DNA of 14,042 nucleotides, from the NCBI GenBank assembly GCA_035554115.1, contig DATMIW010000065.1:1-14042 (forward strand), written 5' to 3'. Source of the DNA: CAXTSE01 sp035554115. Its GTDB lineage: Bacteria > Actinomycetota > Actinomycetes > Actinomycetales > Microbacteriaceae. Below are positions 5,975 through 11,258 of the stretch, piece by piece (position 1 is the stretch's first letter; every line of letters starts with the position of its first letter). The translations under genes and the position numbers were made by a program. Under the pieces are notes generated by a model. That model was not told the DNA's origin. It saw nothing but the letters and a program-made list of their open reading frames with translations, and did not search any database.

Positions 5975-6472
5975 ATGGACTTGAGAAGCATCGAACTGAC
6001 CACGATCGACGGCGAGGCGACGACACTCGCCGAATATGGAGCTGACGTTGTTCTGGTGGTGAACGTCGCCTCGAAATGTGGCTTCACGCCCCAGTACGAG
6101 AAGCTCGAGGAGCTGCAGAAGCGCTATGCCTCGCAGGGCTTCACCGTCGTCGGATTCCCCTGCAACCAGTTCATGGGCCAGGAGCCCGGAACGACCGAGG
6201 AGATCAAGGAATTCTGCTCGACGACGTACGGCGTCACCTTCCCGCTCACCGACAAGGTCCAGGTCAATGGACCAGAGCAGCATCCGCTCTATGCCCAGCT
6301 CACTCAGGTTGAGGATGCCAAGGGCAAGGCAGGGAAGGTGACCTGGAACTTCGAGAAGTTTCTGATCGCGCCCGACGGCTCCGTGTCGCGGTTCCGGTCG
6401 GCGACCGAGCCGGATGACCCGGCAGTCATTGCCTCGATCGAGCACGCACTCGCGACCGCATCGGTCAAGTAG
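5975..6472 (+). CDS. Glutathione-peroxidase-family thiol peroxidase (Cys type)
   Basis: 165 residues, normal for bacterial GPx proteins. The motifs NVASKCGFT (30-38), GFPCNQFMGQEPG (60-72) and WNF (124-126) are complete. The catalytic set is Cys35, Gln69, Trp124 and Asn125. Cys35 replaces selenocysteine, and Cys81 (KEFC) is 46 residues later, where the resolving Cys of thioredoxin-dependent GPx enzymes lies. It should therefore reduce hydrogen peroxide and organic hydroperoxides in the cytosol with electrons from thioredoxin (or a similar thiol system) rather than glutathione, which most actinobacteria lack. No signal peptide is present. The gene diverges from the GNAT gene and ends 24 bp from the convergent S4-domain gene, with no terminator visible between them. 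Confidence 0.93.
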   Translation: MDLRSIELTTIDGEATTLAEYGADVVLVVNVASKCGFTPQYEKLEELQKRYASQGFTVVGFPCNQFMGQEPGTTEEIKEFCSTTYGVTFPLTDKVQVNGPEQHPLYAQLTQVEDAKGKAGKVTWNFEKFLIAPDGSVSRFRSATEPDDPAVIASIEHALATASVK

Positions 6473-6496
6473 AGTCACCTCGTCCGAGCGACGCGA

Positions 6497-6877
6497 TCAG
6501 CTTTCGAGCTCCGATGGGTGTCGCCCGGTGAGTTTGTCGATCTCGCGCCGATCGCGTTTTGTCGGGCGTCCTGCCCCGCGTTCGCGAGCCGCGATGACAA
6601 CTCTCTCGGTCTTCGGAGGCGGGGGCGGTGTGAGGTCGGCATAGGCCAGGGCAGCAATTGATGCGGCGACACGTTTATCGAGCAGCTGCTGCACGATCAG
6701 AGTGCGTTCGCCGATCGGCTCGGATCGCACTCGCACTTCGTCGCCGATCGACACCCGTTGGGCCGCTTTGACGCGCTCCCCGTTGACGCGCACATGCCCC
6801 GCTCGCACGAGTGCCGTGGCCGCCGAGCGCGTACGAGAAACGCGCACACCCCAGAGCCACGAGTCGATGCGAGTCAT
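6497..6877 (-). CDS. RNA-binding S4 domain protein (Hsp15-like)
   Basis: 126 residues. The N-terminal S4 domain (about 1-60) shows RIDSWLWGVRVSRTRSAA, LVRAGHVRVNGERVK and the turn VSIGDEVRV. A linker with five prolines (84-88) and a basic tail GRPTKRDRREIDKL (103-116) follow, the tail also being typical of Hsp15 (HslR)-type proteins. Known Hsp15 binds free 50S subunits carrying nascent chains and helps recycle stalled ribosomes. For this protein the role is inferred from the domain. The start ATG 6877 has TAGAGT seven bases upstream and no ribosome site, hence probably leaderless. It diverges from the Nudix gene with only 37 bp between the start codons. Confidence 0.9.
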   Translation of the reverse strand: MTRIDSWLWGVRVSRTRSAATALVRAGHVRVNGERVKAAQRVSIGDEVRVRSEPIGERTLIVQQLLDKRVAASIAALAYADLTPPPPPKTERVVIAARERGAGRPTKRDRREIDKLTGRHPSELES

Positions 6878-6890
6878 GCCCCCGACTCTA
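6878..6890 (-). promoter_or_regulatory. Leaderless-type -10 box for the S4-domain gene
   Basis: Minus-strand TAGAGT (6890-6885), seven bases, then ATG 6877. No Shine-Dalgarno sequence is present. The box lies where the -35 of the divergent Nudix promoter would be. Confidence 0.55.
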
Positions 6891-6902
6891 TGACCGCCGC
6901 CG

Positions 6903-6914
6903 TAGGCTGGGGTG
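6903..6914 (+). promoter_or_regulatory. Leaderless-type -10 box for the Nudix gene
   Basis: TAGGCT (6903-6908), six bases (GGGGTG), then ATG 6915. This geometry favours ATG 6915 over the GTG at 6912 as the start. Its -35 region overlaps the -10 of the opposite promoter. Confidence 0.55.
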
Positions 6915-7406
6915 ATGACGCGTGCCAGCCATGATCCGGCTGCGCGCCGTGCACATGGCCCCGAGGACTCGTGGGTGGACGGACCGCACGGCCGCTACTG
7001 GGGAAGGTACGGTGCCGCGGGCCTTCTACTCGCGCATCCTGAGGCCGGGGTCCTTCTGCAGCATCGCGCTGCGTGGAGCCATCACGGAGGCACCTGGGGC
7101 TTGCCCGGCGGGGCCCGCAAGGCGGGAGAGACGGCGGCGCAGGCGGCGATCCGCGAAGCCGACGAAGAGGCCTCGGTTCCTCCCCATCTCGTGGAGGTTC
7201 TCGAACTCTCGGTTCTTGACCTGGGCTATTGGAGCTACACGACGGTCGTCGCGCGTTCGAGCGAAGTTTTTGAACCGGTCGTCGGCGATCTCGAGAGCCT
7301 TGAGGTGCGGTGGGTTCCGCTCGATGAGGTGTCGGCGCTTGAGTTACACCCCGGCCTGGTGATGGCGTGGCCGCAGCTGGCGTTACGCGTTCACACTCTC
7401 CTGTAG
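6915..7406 (+). CDS. Nudix hydrolase
   Basis: 163 residues from ATG 6915. The Nudix box runs from Gly66 to Val88: G-x5-Glu72-x7-Arg80-Glu81, then Glu84-Glu85, the metal-binding and catalytic acids. The Gly normally near the end of the box is Ser87. Upstream HHGGTWGLPGG (57-67) is typical of actinobacterial Nudix proteins that act on nucleotide-diphosphate-linked compounds. The cytosolic substrate (oxidised dNTP, sugar nucleotide or other) cannot be told. The last 24 bases overlap the 3' end of the convergent LRV-repeat gene, so the two messages are complementary at their ends. Confidence 0.92.
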   Translation: MTRASHDPAARRAHGPEDSWVDGPHGRYWGRYGAAGLLLAHPEAGVLLQHRAAWSHHGGTWGLPGGARKAGETAAQAAIREADEEASVPPHLVEVLELSVLDLGYWSYTTVVARSSEVFEPVVGDLESLEVRWVPLDEVSALELHPGLVMAWPQLALRVHTLL

Positions 7407-7847
7407 TTCGCTGCGCAGTGACGACTTCCAGGCCACCAGGCCACGTACCGTCTCACTGGGATCGTCGGCGAGCTCAGCCATAACATCCGTGGGGACCGAG
7501 AAGTTGACGGCCACCCACCCGCGCACGGTGTCTGATTCGTCGTGTGCAAGGTCGCGCAAGACATCGCAAGGCGCCGCCTCGTTGCGGGCGACGCACGCGC
7601 GTACACCGGCATCAGGATCGCGGGCGAGGCGTGCGAAGAGCTCAGCCGGTGCGTGATAGCTCGATGCGGCGCTTTCACGGATCTTGGGATTGCTGTCATC
7701 GGCCAGAAGGTGCAGCCGGTAGATCTTGCTCTCGGTCACCGGGGGAGAGGGATGAAGAGCCGCCGCTTCCTCGGCCGTGATCATCGACGGGGCCATTGCG
7801 GCCATCTGTGCGCGCTGAGCGGGGGTGTTGAAACGGATGCACGACAT
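7383..7847 (-). CDS. LRV/HEAT-like repeat protein (variant leucine-rich repeat)
   Basis: 154 residues from ATG 7847 (a GTG at 7850 is an alternative). After about 45 residues, four tandem units with a 26-residue period are visible. They begin LADDSNPKIRES, LARDPDAGVRAC, LAHDESDTVRGW and LADDPSETVRGL, each with the pattern L-A-x-D-x-x-x-x-(V/I)-R and, in the first three, a later P-x-(D/E)-(V/L). This matches the variant leucine-rich repeat/HEAT type, alpha-solenoid modules that bind other proteins. No enzyme motif, signal peptide or membrane segment is present, so a cytosolic adaptor role is likely but the partner is unknown. TAGCCT six bases before ATG 7847 suggests a leaderless message. The gene diverges from pgsA. 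Confidence 0.8.
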   Translation of the reverse strand: MSCIRFNTPAQRAQMAAMAPSMITAEEAAALHPSPPVTESKIYRLHLLADDSNPKIRESAASSYHAPAELFARLARDPDAGVRACVARNEAAPCDVLRDLAHDESDTVRGWVAVNFSVPTDVMAELADDPSETVRGLVAWKSSLRSELQESVNA

Positions 7848-7859
7848 CACATCAGGCTA
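7848..7859 (-). promoter_or_regulatory. Leaderless-type -10 box for the LRV-repeat gene
   Basis: Minus-strand TAGCCT (7859-7854), six bases (GATGTG), then ATG 7847. No Shine-Dalgarno sequence is present. The spacing argues for ATG 7847 rather than GTG 7850. Confidence 0.55.
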
Positions 7860-7908
7860 TGACCCTCGACCCTGGCAAACCAGCCCACACGCCGTGTCGG
7901 CGTCCGGC

Positions 7909-7935
7909 TAGACTCGGCCCCCAAGGGAGGCAGTT
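7909..7935 (+). promoter_or_regulatory. Promoter -10 and ribosome site for the pgsA-garA-merR operon
   Basis: TAGACT (7909-7914) would start transcription near 7921. AAGGGAGG (7923-7930) follows directly and is 5 nt before GTG 7936. This is a very short leadered message, unlike the leaderless genes to the left. No clear -35 is seen. Confidence 0.5.
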
Positions 7936-8538
7936 GTGACGACGGTGAGCACGCGGATTGTGACGATCCCCAACCTGCTCAGCTTTTTGCGCCTGCTGCT
8001 TATTCCGGTCTTTCTGACCTTTCTTCTGGTCGAGGAATACCTTCTCGCGTTGATTATTTTGGTGCTTTCAAGCACCACGGATTTCGTCGACGGTTTCATT
8101 GCCCGCAGGTTCAACCAGGTCAGCAGGCTGGGCCAGTTGCTGGATCCGGCGGCCGACCGGTTGTTCATATTCAGCACATTGATCGGATTGGCCTGGAGCC
8201 AGATCATCCCGTGGTGGCTGGCCGGTGTCATCTTTGCGCGCGAGCTTTTGTTGGTGATCCTCGGGGTCATGCTCGCCAATCACGGGTTCGGCCCGATGCC
8301 CAGCCACCACCTGGGAAAAATGGGTACCTTCGCACTTCTCACGGCCATGCCGATCTTCGTGGTCGGGGCGGCTTTCCCTGCCGCCGCCGACGTCGCCAAT
8401 GCGATCGCATGGGCGACCGCGCTATGGGGCGTTTTCCTGTATTGGTGGGCTGGGATCATTTATGCACTTGAAGCCGGTCGTCTGATTCGACTTCCGATGG
8501 ATGCGGCCCCTGCCGCATCCGATAGCCTGGATTTTTGA
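7936..8538 (+). CDS. pgsA: CDP-alcohol phosphatidyltransferase (phosphatidylglycerophosphate synthase-like)
   Basis: 200 residues from GTG 7936, set by a strong ribosome site. The family signature D-x2-DG-x2-AR-x8-G-x3-D-x3-D is exact: Asp49, Asp52-Gly53, Ala56-Arg57, Gly66, Asp70, Asp74. About six hydrophobic helices (starting near residues 12, 35, 76, 97, 126 and 155) make it an integral membrane enzyme. Members transfer a phosphatidyl group from CDP-diacylglycerol to an alcohol. The best guess is glycerol-3-phosphate (PgsA), because the gene sits beside garA and merR as pgsA2 (Rv1822) does in M. tuberculosis, but a cardiolipin or inositol-type synthase is possible. garA begins 10 bp after its stop. 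The last codons contain a 9-bp perfect hairpin (8499-8520). Confidence 0.85.
   Translation: MTTVSTRIVTIPNLLSFLRLLLIPVFLTFLLVEEYLLALIILVLSSTTDFVDGFIARRFNQVSRLGQLLDPAADRLFIFSTLIGLAWSQIIPWWLAGVIFARELLLVILGVMLANHGFGPMPSHHLGKMGTFALLTAMPIFVVGAAFPAAADVANAIAWATALWGVFLYWWAGIIYALEAGRLIRLPMDAAPAASDSLDF
8499..8520 (+). repeat. Perfect 9-bp hairpin in the 3' end of pgsA
   Basis: GGATGCGGC (8499-8507), loop CCCT, GCCGCATCC (8512-8520). It lies inside the last codons of pgsA, 16 nt before the garA ribosome site GAGGAGGT at 8537. A T-run (TTTTT, 8532-8536) follows 11 nt later, too far for a standard terminator. Confidence 0.6.
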
Positions 8539-8544
8539 GGAGGT
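8537..8544 (+). promoter_or_regulatory. garA: Strong ribosome site deciding the garA start
   Basis: GAGGAGGT overlaps the pgsA stop (TGA 8536-8538) and is 4 nt before ATG 8549. It rules out the in-frame ATG at 8501, which lies within pgsA and has no ribosome site. Confidence 0.75.
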
Positions 8545-8548
8545 CGAG

Positions 8549-9016
8549 ATGGTCGACGAACCGACGCCAAGCGGCTCTGACAGCTTTGACTCGAACGACA
8601 CCACCGCGCATTTCAGCGAAGACTTCGTCGCTCAGCTCGCCGCGATGGAAGCAGGCATCTCACCCGAAGAGAGCGACGCCATTGCCGCGCTCCCGTCGGG
8701 GTCAGCCCTTTTGGTCGTTCGCCGCGGCCCGAATGTCGGGGCGCGCTTCCTCCTCGACGAAGATCTGACCGTTGCTGGTCGCCACCCGCACGCCGATATC
8801 TTCCTCGACGACGTCACCGTTTCGCGCCGTCATGCGGAGTTCATTCGCGTGGGCACAACCTTCCAGGTCCGCGATCTCGGATCAATGAACGGCACCTATT
8901 TCGACGGAGTGCGTATCGATTCTGCTTTGCTGTCCGACGGCGCCGAAGTGCAGGTGGGCAAGTTCCGCCTCACCTTCTACGCGTCCCGCCTCGACATCGC
9001 CGCCGCGGCGCGGTAA
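8549..9016 (+). CDS. garA: FHA domain protein, GarA/OdhI homologue
   Basis: 155 residues from ATG 8549. A disordered acidic N-terminus holds Thr18-Thr19 in NDTTAHF, at the place of the ETTSVF phosphorylation motif of GarA/OdhI, followed by DFVAQLAAMEAG like the conserved segment after that motif. The C-terminal FHA domain (about 52-150) has all phosphothreonine-binding residues: Gly77-Arg78, Ser92-Arg-Arg-His95 and Asn114 (GSMNGTY). In mycobacteria and corynebacteria the unphosphorylated protein binds and inhibits 2-oxoglutarate dehydrogenase (and affects glutamate enzymes). Phosphorylation by PknB/PknG makes the FHA domain bind its own tail and releases the targets. The same role is inferred here. 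The stop overlaps the next ATG (TAATG), so the MerR gene is coupled. Confidence 0.9.
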   Translation: MVDEPTPSGSDSFDSNDTTAHFSEDFVAQLAAMEAGISPEESDAIAALPSGSALLVVRRGPNVGARFLLDEDLTVAGRHPHADIFLDDVTVSRRHAEFIRVGTTFQVRDLGSMNGTYFDGVRIDSALLSDGAEVQVGKFRLTFYASRLDIAAAAR

Positions 9017-9714
9017 TGGCGGCGGCTGCATCCCCGGCACGGTTGTCGGCGGCACCTTCTCTGCTCAGCATTGGTCAAGTTCTCGCACGCTTGAGTCCCG
9101 AATTCCCCGACCTTTCGCCGTCGAAGCTGCGCTTTCTCGAAGAACGACAGCTCATTACGCCGTCACGCACGGAATCGGGATATCGCAAGTTCTCGCCCAC
9201 CGACCTCGAACGGCTGCGCTTTGTTTTGTCGATGCAGCGCGACTACTACCTGCCCCTCAAGGTGATCCGGGGCTACCTCGATGATCTGGATGCGGGGCGC
9301 GAGCCCCAGCTTCCCGGTGGCGGAGCCGTGCCAGTTCCTTCAATTCTGTCGACCGAGCGTCGGCTCACACGCGAGGAGCTCATCAAAGAGGCGGGCGCCA
9401 CACCGATGCTGCTTTCGGATGCGGTGAGCGCATCCCTGATCGTCGCGGCGGACCACTACGGTGACGACGCGTTGACAGTGCTGCGAGCCCTTGTCGAGCT
9501 TCAGCGCTCGGGGATTGAGCCACGTCATTTGCGTGGATTCCGCGCGTCGGCCGAGCGTGAGCTCGGCCTCATCGAGAGCGCGCTCATTCCCGTCTCACGC
9601 CGAAAGGACACGGCGAGCCGCGCGAAGGCTGGCGAAATGGCTCGGGAAATCGCCGGCCAGCTCGAGCTTGTCCGCTCAAGCCTTATTCGTTCGGCCCTCG
9701 GCCGACTCTCGTAG
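9016..9714 (+). CDS. MerR-type transcriptional regulator (Rv1828-like)
   Basis: 232 residues. The winged helix-turn-helix is at about 17-90: LLSIGQVLARLSPEF, SPSKLRFLEERQLITPSRTESGYRKFSPTDLERLRFVL, then YYLPLKVIRGYL. This is the MerR fold with the usual R-x-Y-E replaced by RFLEERQLI. The C-terminal part is helical with no metal-binding Cys pair, so it is not a classic metal sensor. M. tuberculosis Rv1828 lies directly after garA in the same way. The ATG overlaps the garA stop by one base and has no ribosome site of its own, so it depends on translation of garA. The target genes and the signal are unknown; autoregulation of this cluster is plausible. It contains a 7-bp perfect inverted repeat at 9417-9435. 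Confidence 0.88.
   Translation: MAAAASPARLSAAPSLLSIGQVLARLSPEFPDLSPSKLRFLEERQLITPSRTESGYRKFSPTDLERLRFVLSMQRDYYLPLKVIRGYLDDLDAGREPQLPGGGAVPVPSILSTERRLTREELIKEAGATPMLLSDAVSASLIVAADHYGDDALTVLRALVELQRSGIEPRHLRGFRASAERELGLIESALIPVSRRKDTASRAKAGEMAREIAGQLELVRSSLIRSALGRLS
9417..9435 (+). repeat. Perfect 7-bp inverted repeat inside the first merR gene
   Basis: GGATGCG (9417-9423), 5-nt loop GTGAG, CGCATCC (9429-9435), in the coding region. It shares the GGATGCG/CGCATCC arm with the hairpin at 8499-8520. Confidence 0.5.
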
Positions 9715-9743
9715 ATATTCGACTCCGACACGCCCGAATGTCG

Positions 9744-9772
9744 TTGTCGCGACGCAGCTGGGTCGCTACCGT
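9744..9772 (+). promoter_or_regulatory. Promoter of the second merR gene
   Basis: TTGTCG (9744-9749), a 17-bp spacer and TACCGT (9767-9772) make the best sigma-70-like pair in the window. Transcription would start near 9779, giving a leader of about 47 nt that contains the repeats at 9789-9815. Confidence 0.5.
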
Positions 9773-9788
9773 GAGAGCACACGAGGAG

Positions 9789-9815
9789 TTGAACCTCAAG
9801 TTCAGCCTGAAGGTT
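9789..9815 (+). promoter_or_regulatory. Repeat-rich operator-like site before the second merR gene
   Basis: Several symmetric words are packed here: TGAAC/GTTCA (9790-9794 and 9800-9804), AACCT/AGGTT (9792-9796 and 9811-9815), and a direct repeat CCTCAAG/CCTGAAG (9794-9800 and 9806-9812, 12-bp step). An alternative reading is a MerR-type promoter with TTGAAC as -35 and a long spacer. It looks like a regulator binding site, possibly for one of the adjacent MerR proteins. Confidence 0.4.
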
Positions 9816-9825
9816 AGGAAGCCAG

Positions 9826-10377
9826 ATGAGTGAAGTAGTGAATCGGAACGAGGAATCTCGTTACGATCTCGGTCTGCTTTTCACCGACGGCATGCCCGAC
9901 CTGGATGTGAACGCCGGTTATCGGGGTGCAGTCGCGGCTCGCGCGGCGGGGATCAGCTACCGCCAGTTGGACTACTGGGCCCGCACACAGCTCGTCGAGC
10001 CGACGGTGCGCGGCGCTGCCGGCTCCGGTTCGCAGCGTCTCTATGGATTCCGCGACATTCTCGTACTCAAGCTCGTCAAACGGCTTCTTGATACCGGAAT
10101 CTCACTGCAGCAGATCCGCGTAGCGGTCAATCAGCTCCGCGAAGCTGGCATCAATGATCTTGCCCAGACGACTCTGATGTCCGATGGTGCGAGTGTGTAT
10201 CTCTGCACCTCCGATGACGAGGTTGTTGACCTGGTCAGCCGTGGCCAGGGTGTGTTCGGTATTGCCGTGGGTAAGGTCTTGCGCGAAGTCGAGAGCAGTC
10301 TTGTCGAGCTGGATTCGACAGAGTCAGAAGACCCCTCCGACGAGCTCGCCGCCCGTCGCGCCCGCCGCACGGCGTAG
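9826..10377 (+). CDS. MerR-type transcriptional regulator (Rv1830-like)
   Basis: 183 residues from ATG 9826, with AGGA (9816-9819) 6 nt upstream. After a 30-residue acidic leader the winged helix-turn-helix covers about 31-105: YRGAVAARAAGISYRQLDYWARTQLVEPT, GSQRLYGFRDILVLKLVKRLLDTGISLQQIRVAV. The segment after it (about 108-165, DGASVYLCTSDDEVVDLVSRGQGVFGIAVG) is conserved in the Rv1830 group and may sense a ligand. The tail is charged. In M. tuberculosis the counterpart follows garA, Rv1828 and a bifunctional-nuclease gene; here no nuclease gene lies between the two regulators. It has its own promoter and a repeat-rich leader, so autoregulation or control by its neighbour is likely. It ends 18 bp from the convergent ParA gene, with no terminator in between. 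Confidence 0.88.
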   Translation: MSEVVNRNEESRYDLGLLFTDGMPDLDVNAGYRGAVAARAAGISYRQLDYWARTQLVEPTVRGAAGSGSQRLYGFRDILVLKLVKRLLDTGISLQQIRVAVNQLREAGINDLAQTTLMSDGASVYLCTSDDEVVDLVSRGQGVFGIAVGKVLREVESSLVELDSTESEDPSDELAARRARRTA

Positions 10378-10395
10378 TCACAACGCGCGAGCGTG

Positions 10396-11196
10396 TCAGC
10401 CGGCAGGCTGCTCGAGCCGAGCTGTTCGCAGCACGCGATCGAGGAGCTGGTCGTAGTTGCGAGCCATCTCCTGCGAGCTCTCACCGGGCCAGAGGTGCAC
10501 CGGCTTAGCGGCGCCCTGAGCCTGCTGCAATGAGGTCCGCTCCGGCAGCTGCGGCGACAGAACGAGGGGCCCGAACATATCGCGCAGCTCTTTGATCCGG
10601 AACTGGTGTTCAAGCGATTGCACGCGCGCCCGATTGACGATGATGCCGAGAGGCTGCAGACGCGGCGAGAGTCCGCGGCGAATCTCTTCGATAGCGCGGA
10701 GGGCCCGGTCGGCGGCGGCGACGGAGAAGAGCCCCGGCTCGGTGACAACGGCGACGCGGTCCGACGCGGCCCAGGCCGTGCGGGTGAGCGCGTTGAGCGA
10801 CGGTGCGCAGTCGATCAGCACGAGGTCGTAGTCCTTCTCGACGTGAGCGAGGGCTTCCTCGAGCTTCCAAATGTCGCGGATGCTGGGGTGCGGTCCATCG
10901 AAATTGATCGCGGATGGCGAGCCGATCAGCACGTCGATGGTGCCGGGTCGACCTTTGGTCCACCCGCTCGGCGCAATGGCCGAGCGCACGATTTTCTCTT
11001 TCGGCGAGGCGAGGACGTCGGCGATGTTGAGGTGGCCCGCGACATCGATGTCCATGCCGGTTGAGACATCCGACTGTGGATCGAGGTCAACGACGAGAGT
11101 TGCGAGACCTTTGGCAAACGCTGCGGAGGCGAGCCCGAGCGTGACAGTGGTCTTGCCCACGCCCCCTTTGAGGGAGCTCACGCTGAGTACATGCAC
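10396..11196 (-). CDS. ParA-family (MinD/Soj-like) ATPase
   Basis: 266 residues from GTG 11196. The protein begins VHVLSVSSLKGGVGKTT, with the deviant Walker A KGGVGKTT at 10-17 right at the N-terminus. Switch I/A' motif DLDPQSD is at 37-43 and a Walker B-like YDLVLIDCAPS follows. The short N-terminus without a helix-turn-helix resembles chromosomal ParA/Soj and orphan ParA proteins. No parB gene or parS-like site is seen nearby, so it is probably an orphan ParA that positions cargo on the nucleoid; the cargo is unknown. Start choice: the conserved sequence begins at GTG 11196, and the longer frame to 11235 would run through the likely promoter. TAGGCT lies eight bases upstream and there is no ribosome site, suggesting a near-leaderless message. 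It diverges from pyruvate carboxylase. Confidence 0.9.
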   Translation of the reverse strand: MHVLSVSSLKGGVGKTTVTLGLASAAFAKGLATLVVDLDPQSDVSTGMDIDVAGHLNIADVLASPKEKIVRSAIAPSGWTKGRPGTIDVLIGSPSAINFDGPHPSIRDIWKLEEALAHVEKDYDLVLIDCAPSLNALTRTAWAASDRVAVVTEPGLFSVAAADRALRAIEEIRRGLSPRLQPLGIIVNRARVQSLEHQFRIKELRDMFGPLVLSPQLPERTSLQQAQGAAKPVHLWPGESSQEMARNYDQLLDRVLRTARLEQPAG

Positions 11197-11210
11197 GAGT
11201 AGGGAGCCTA
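11197..11210 (-). promoter_or_regulatory. Probable near-leaderless promoter of the ParA gene
   Basis: Minus-strand TAGGCT (11210-11205), eight bases, then GTG 11196. No Shine-Dalgarno sequence is present. It is only 7 bp from the opposite-facing -10 box of pyc. Confidence 0.45.
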
Positions 11211-11217
11211 CCTTCAG

Positions 11218-11252
11218 TAGTCTGGAAGAACCCAAAGGCCACGATGGAGAGG
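11218..11252 (+). promoter_or_regulatory. pyc: Promoter -10 and ribosome site of pyc
   Basis: TAGTCT (11218-11223) would start transcription near 11230. GGAGAGG (11246-11252) is 6 nt before ATG 11259. This decides against the in-frame ATG at 11244, which lies upstream of the ribosome site. Confidence 0.5.
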
Positions 11253-11258
11253 TTCTCG

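Noticed and set aside
7889..7899. Small palindrome ACACG-C-CGTGT upstream of pgsA
   Set aside because: Arms of 5 bp are expected by chance in GC-rich DNA and nothing else supports an operator there.
8501..8548. ATG 8501 as garA start
   Set aside because: It lies inside pgsA within a hairpin and has no ribosome site. ATG 8549 has GAGGAGGT.
10378..10395. Terminator between the second merR and the ParA gene
   Set aside because: Only 18 bp separate the stops, and there is no stem with a T-run.
11244..11258. ATG 11244 as pyruvate carboxylase start
   Set aside because: It lies upstream of the ribosome site GGAGAGG and adds only five residues not typical of the family.
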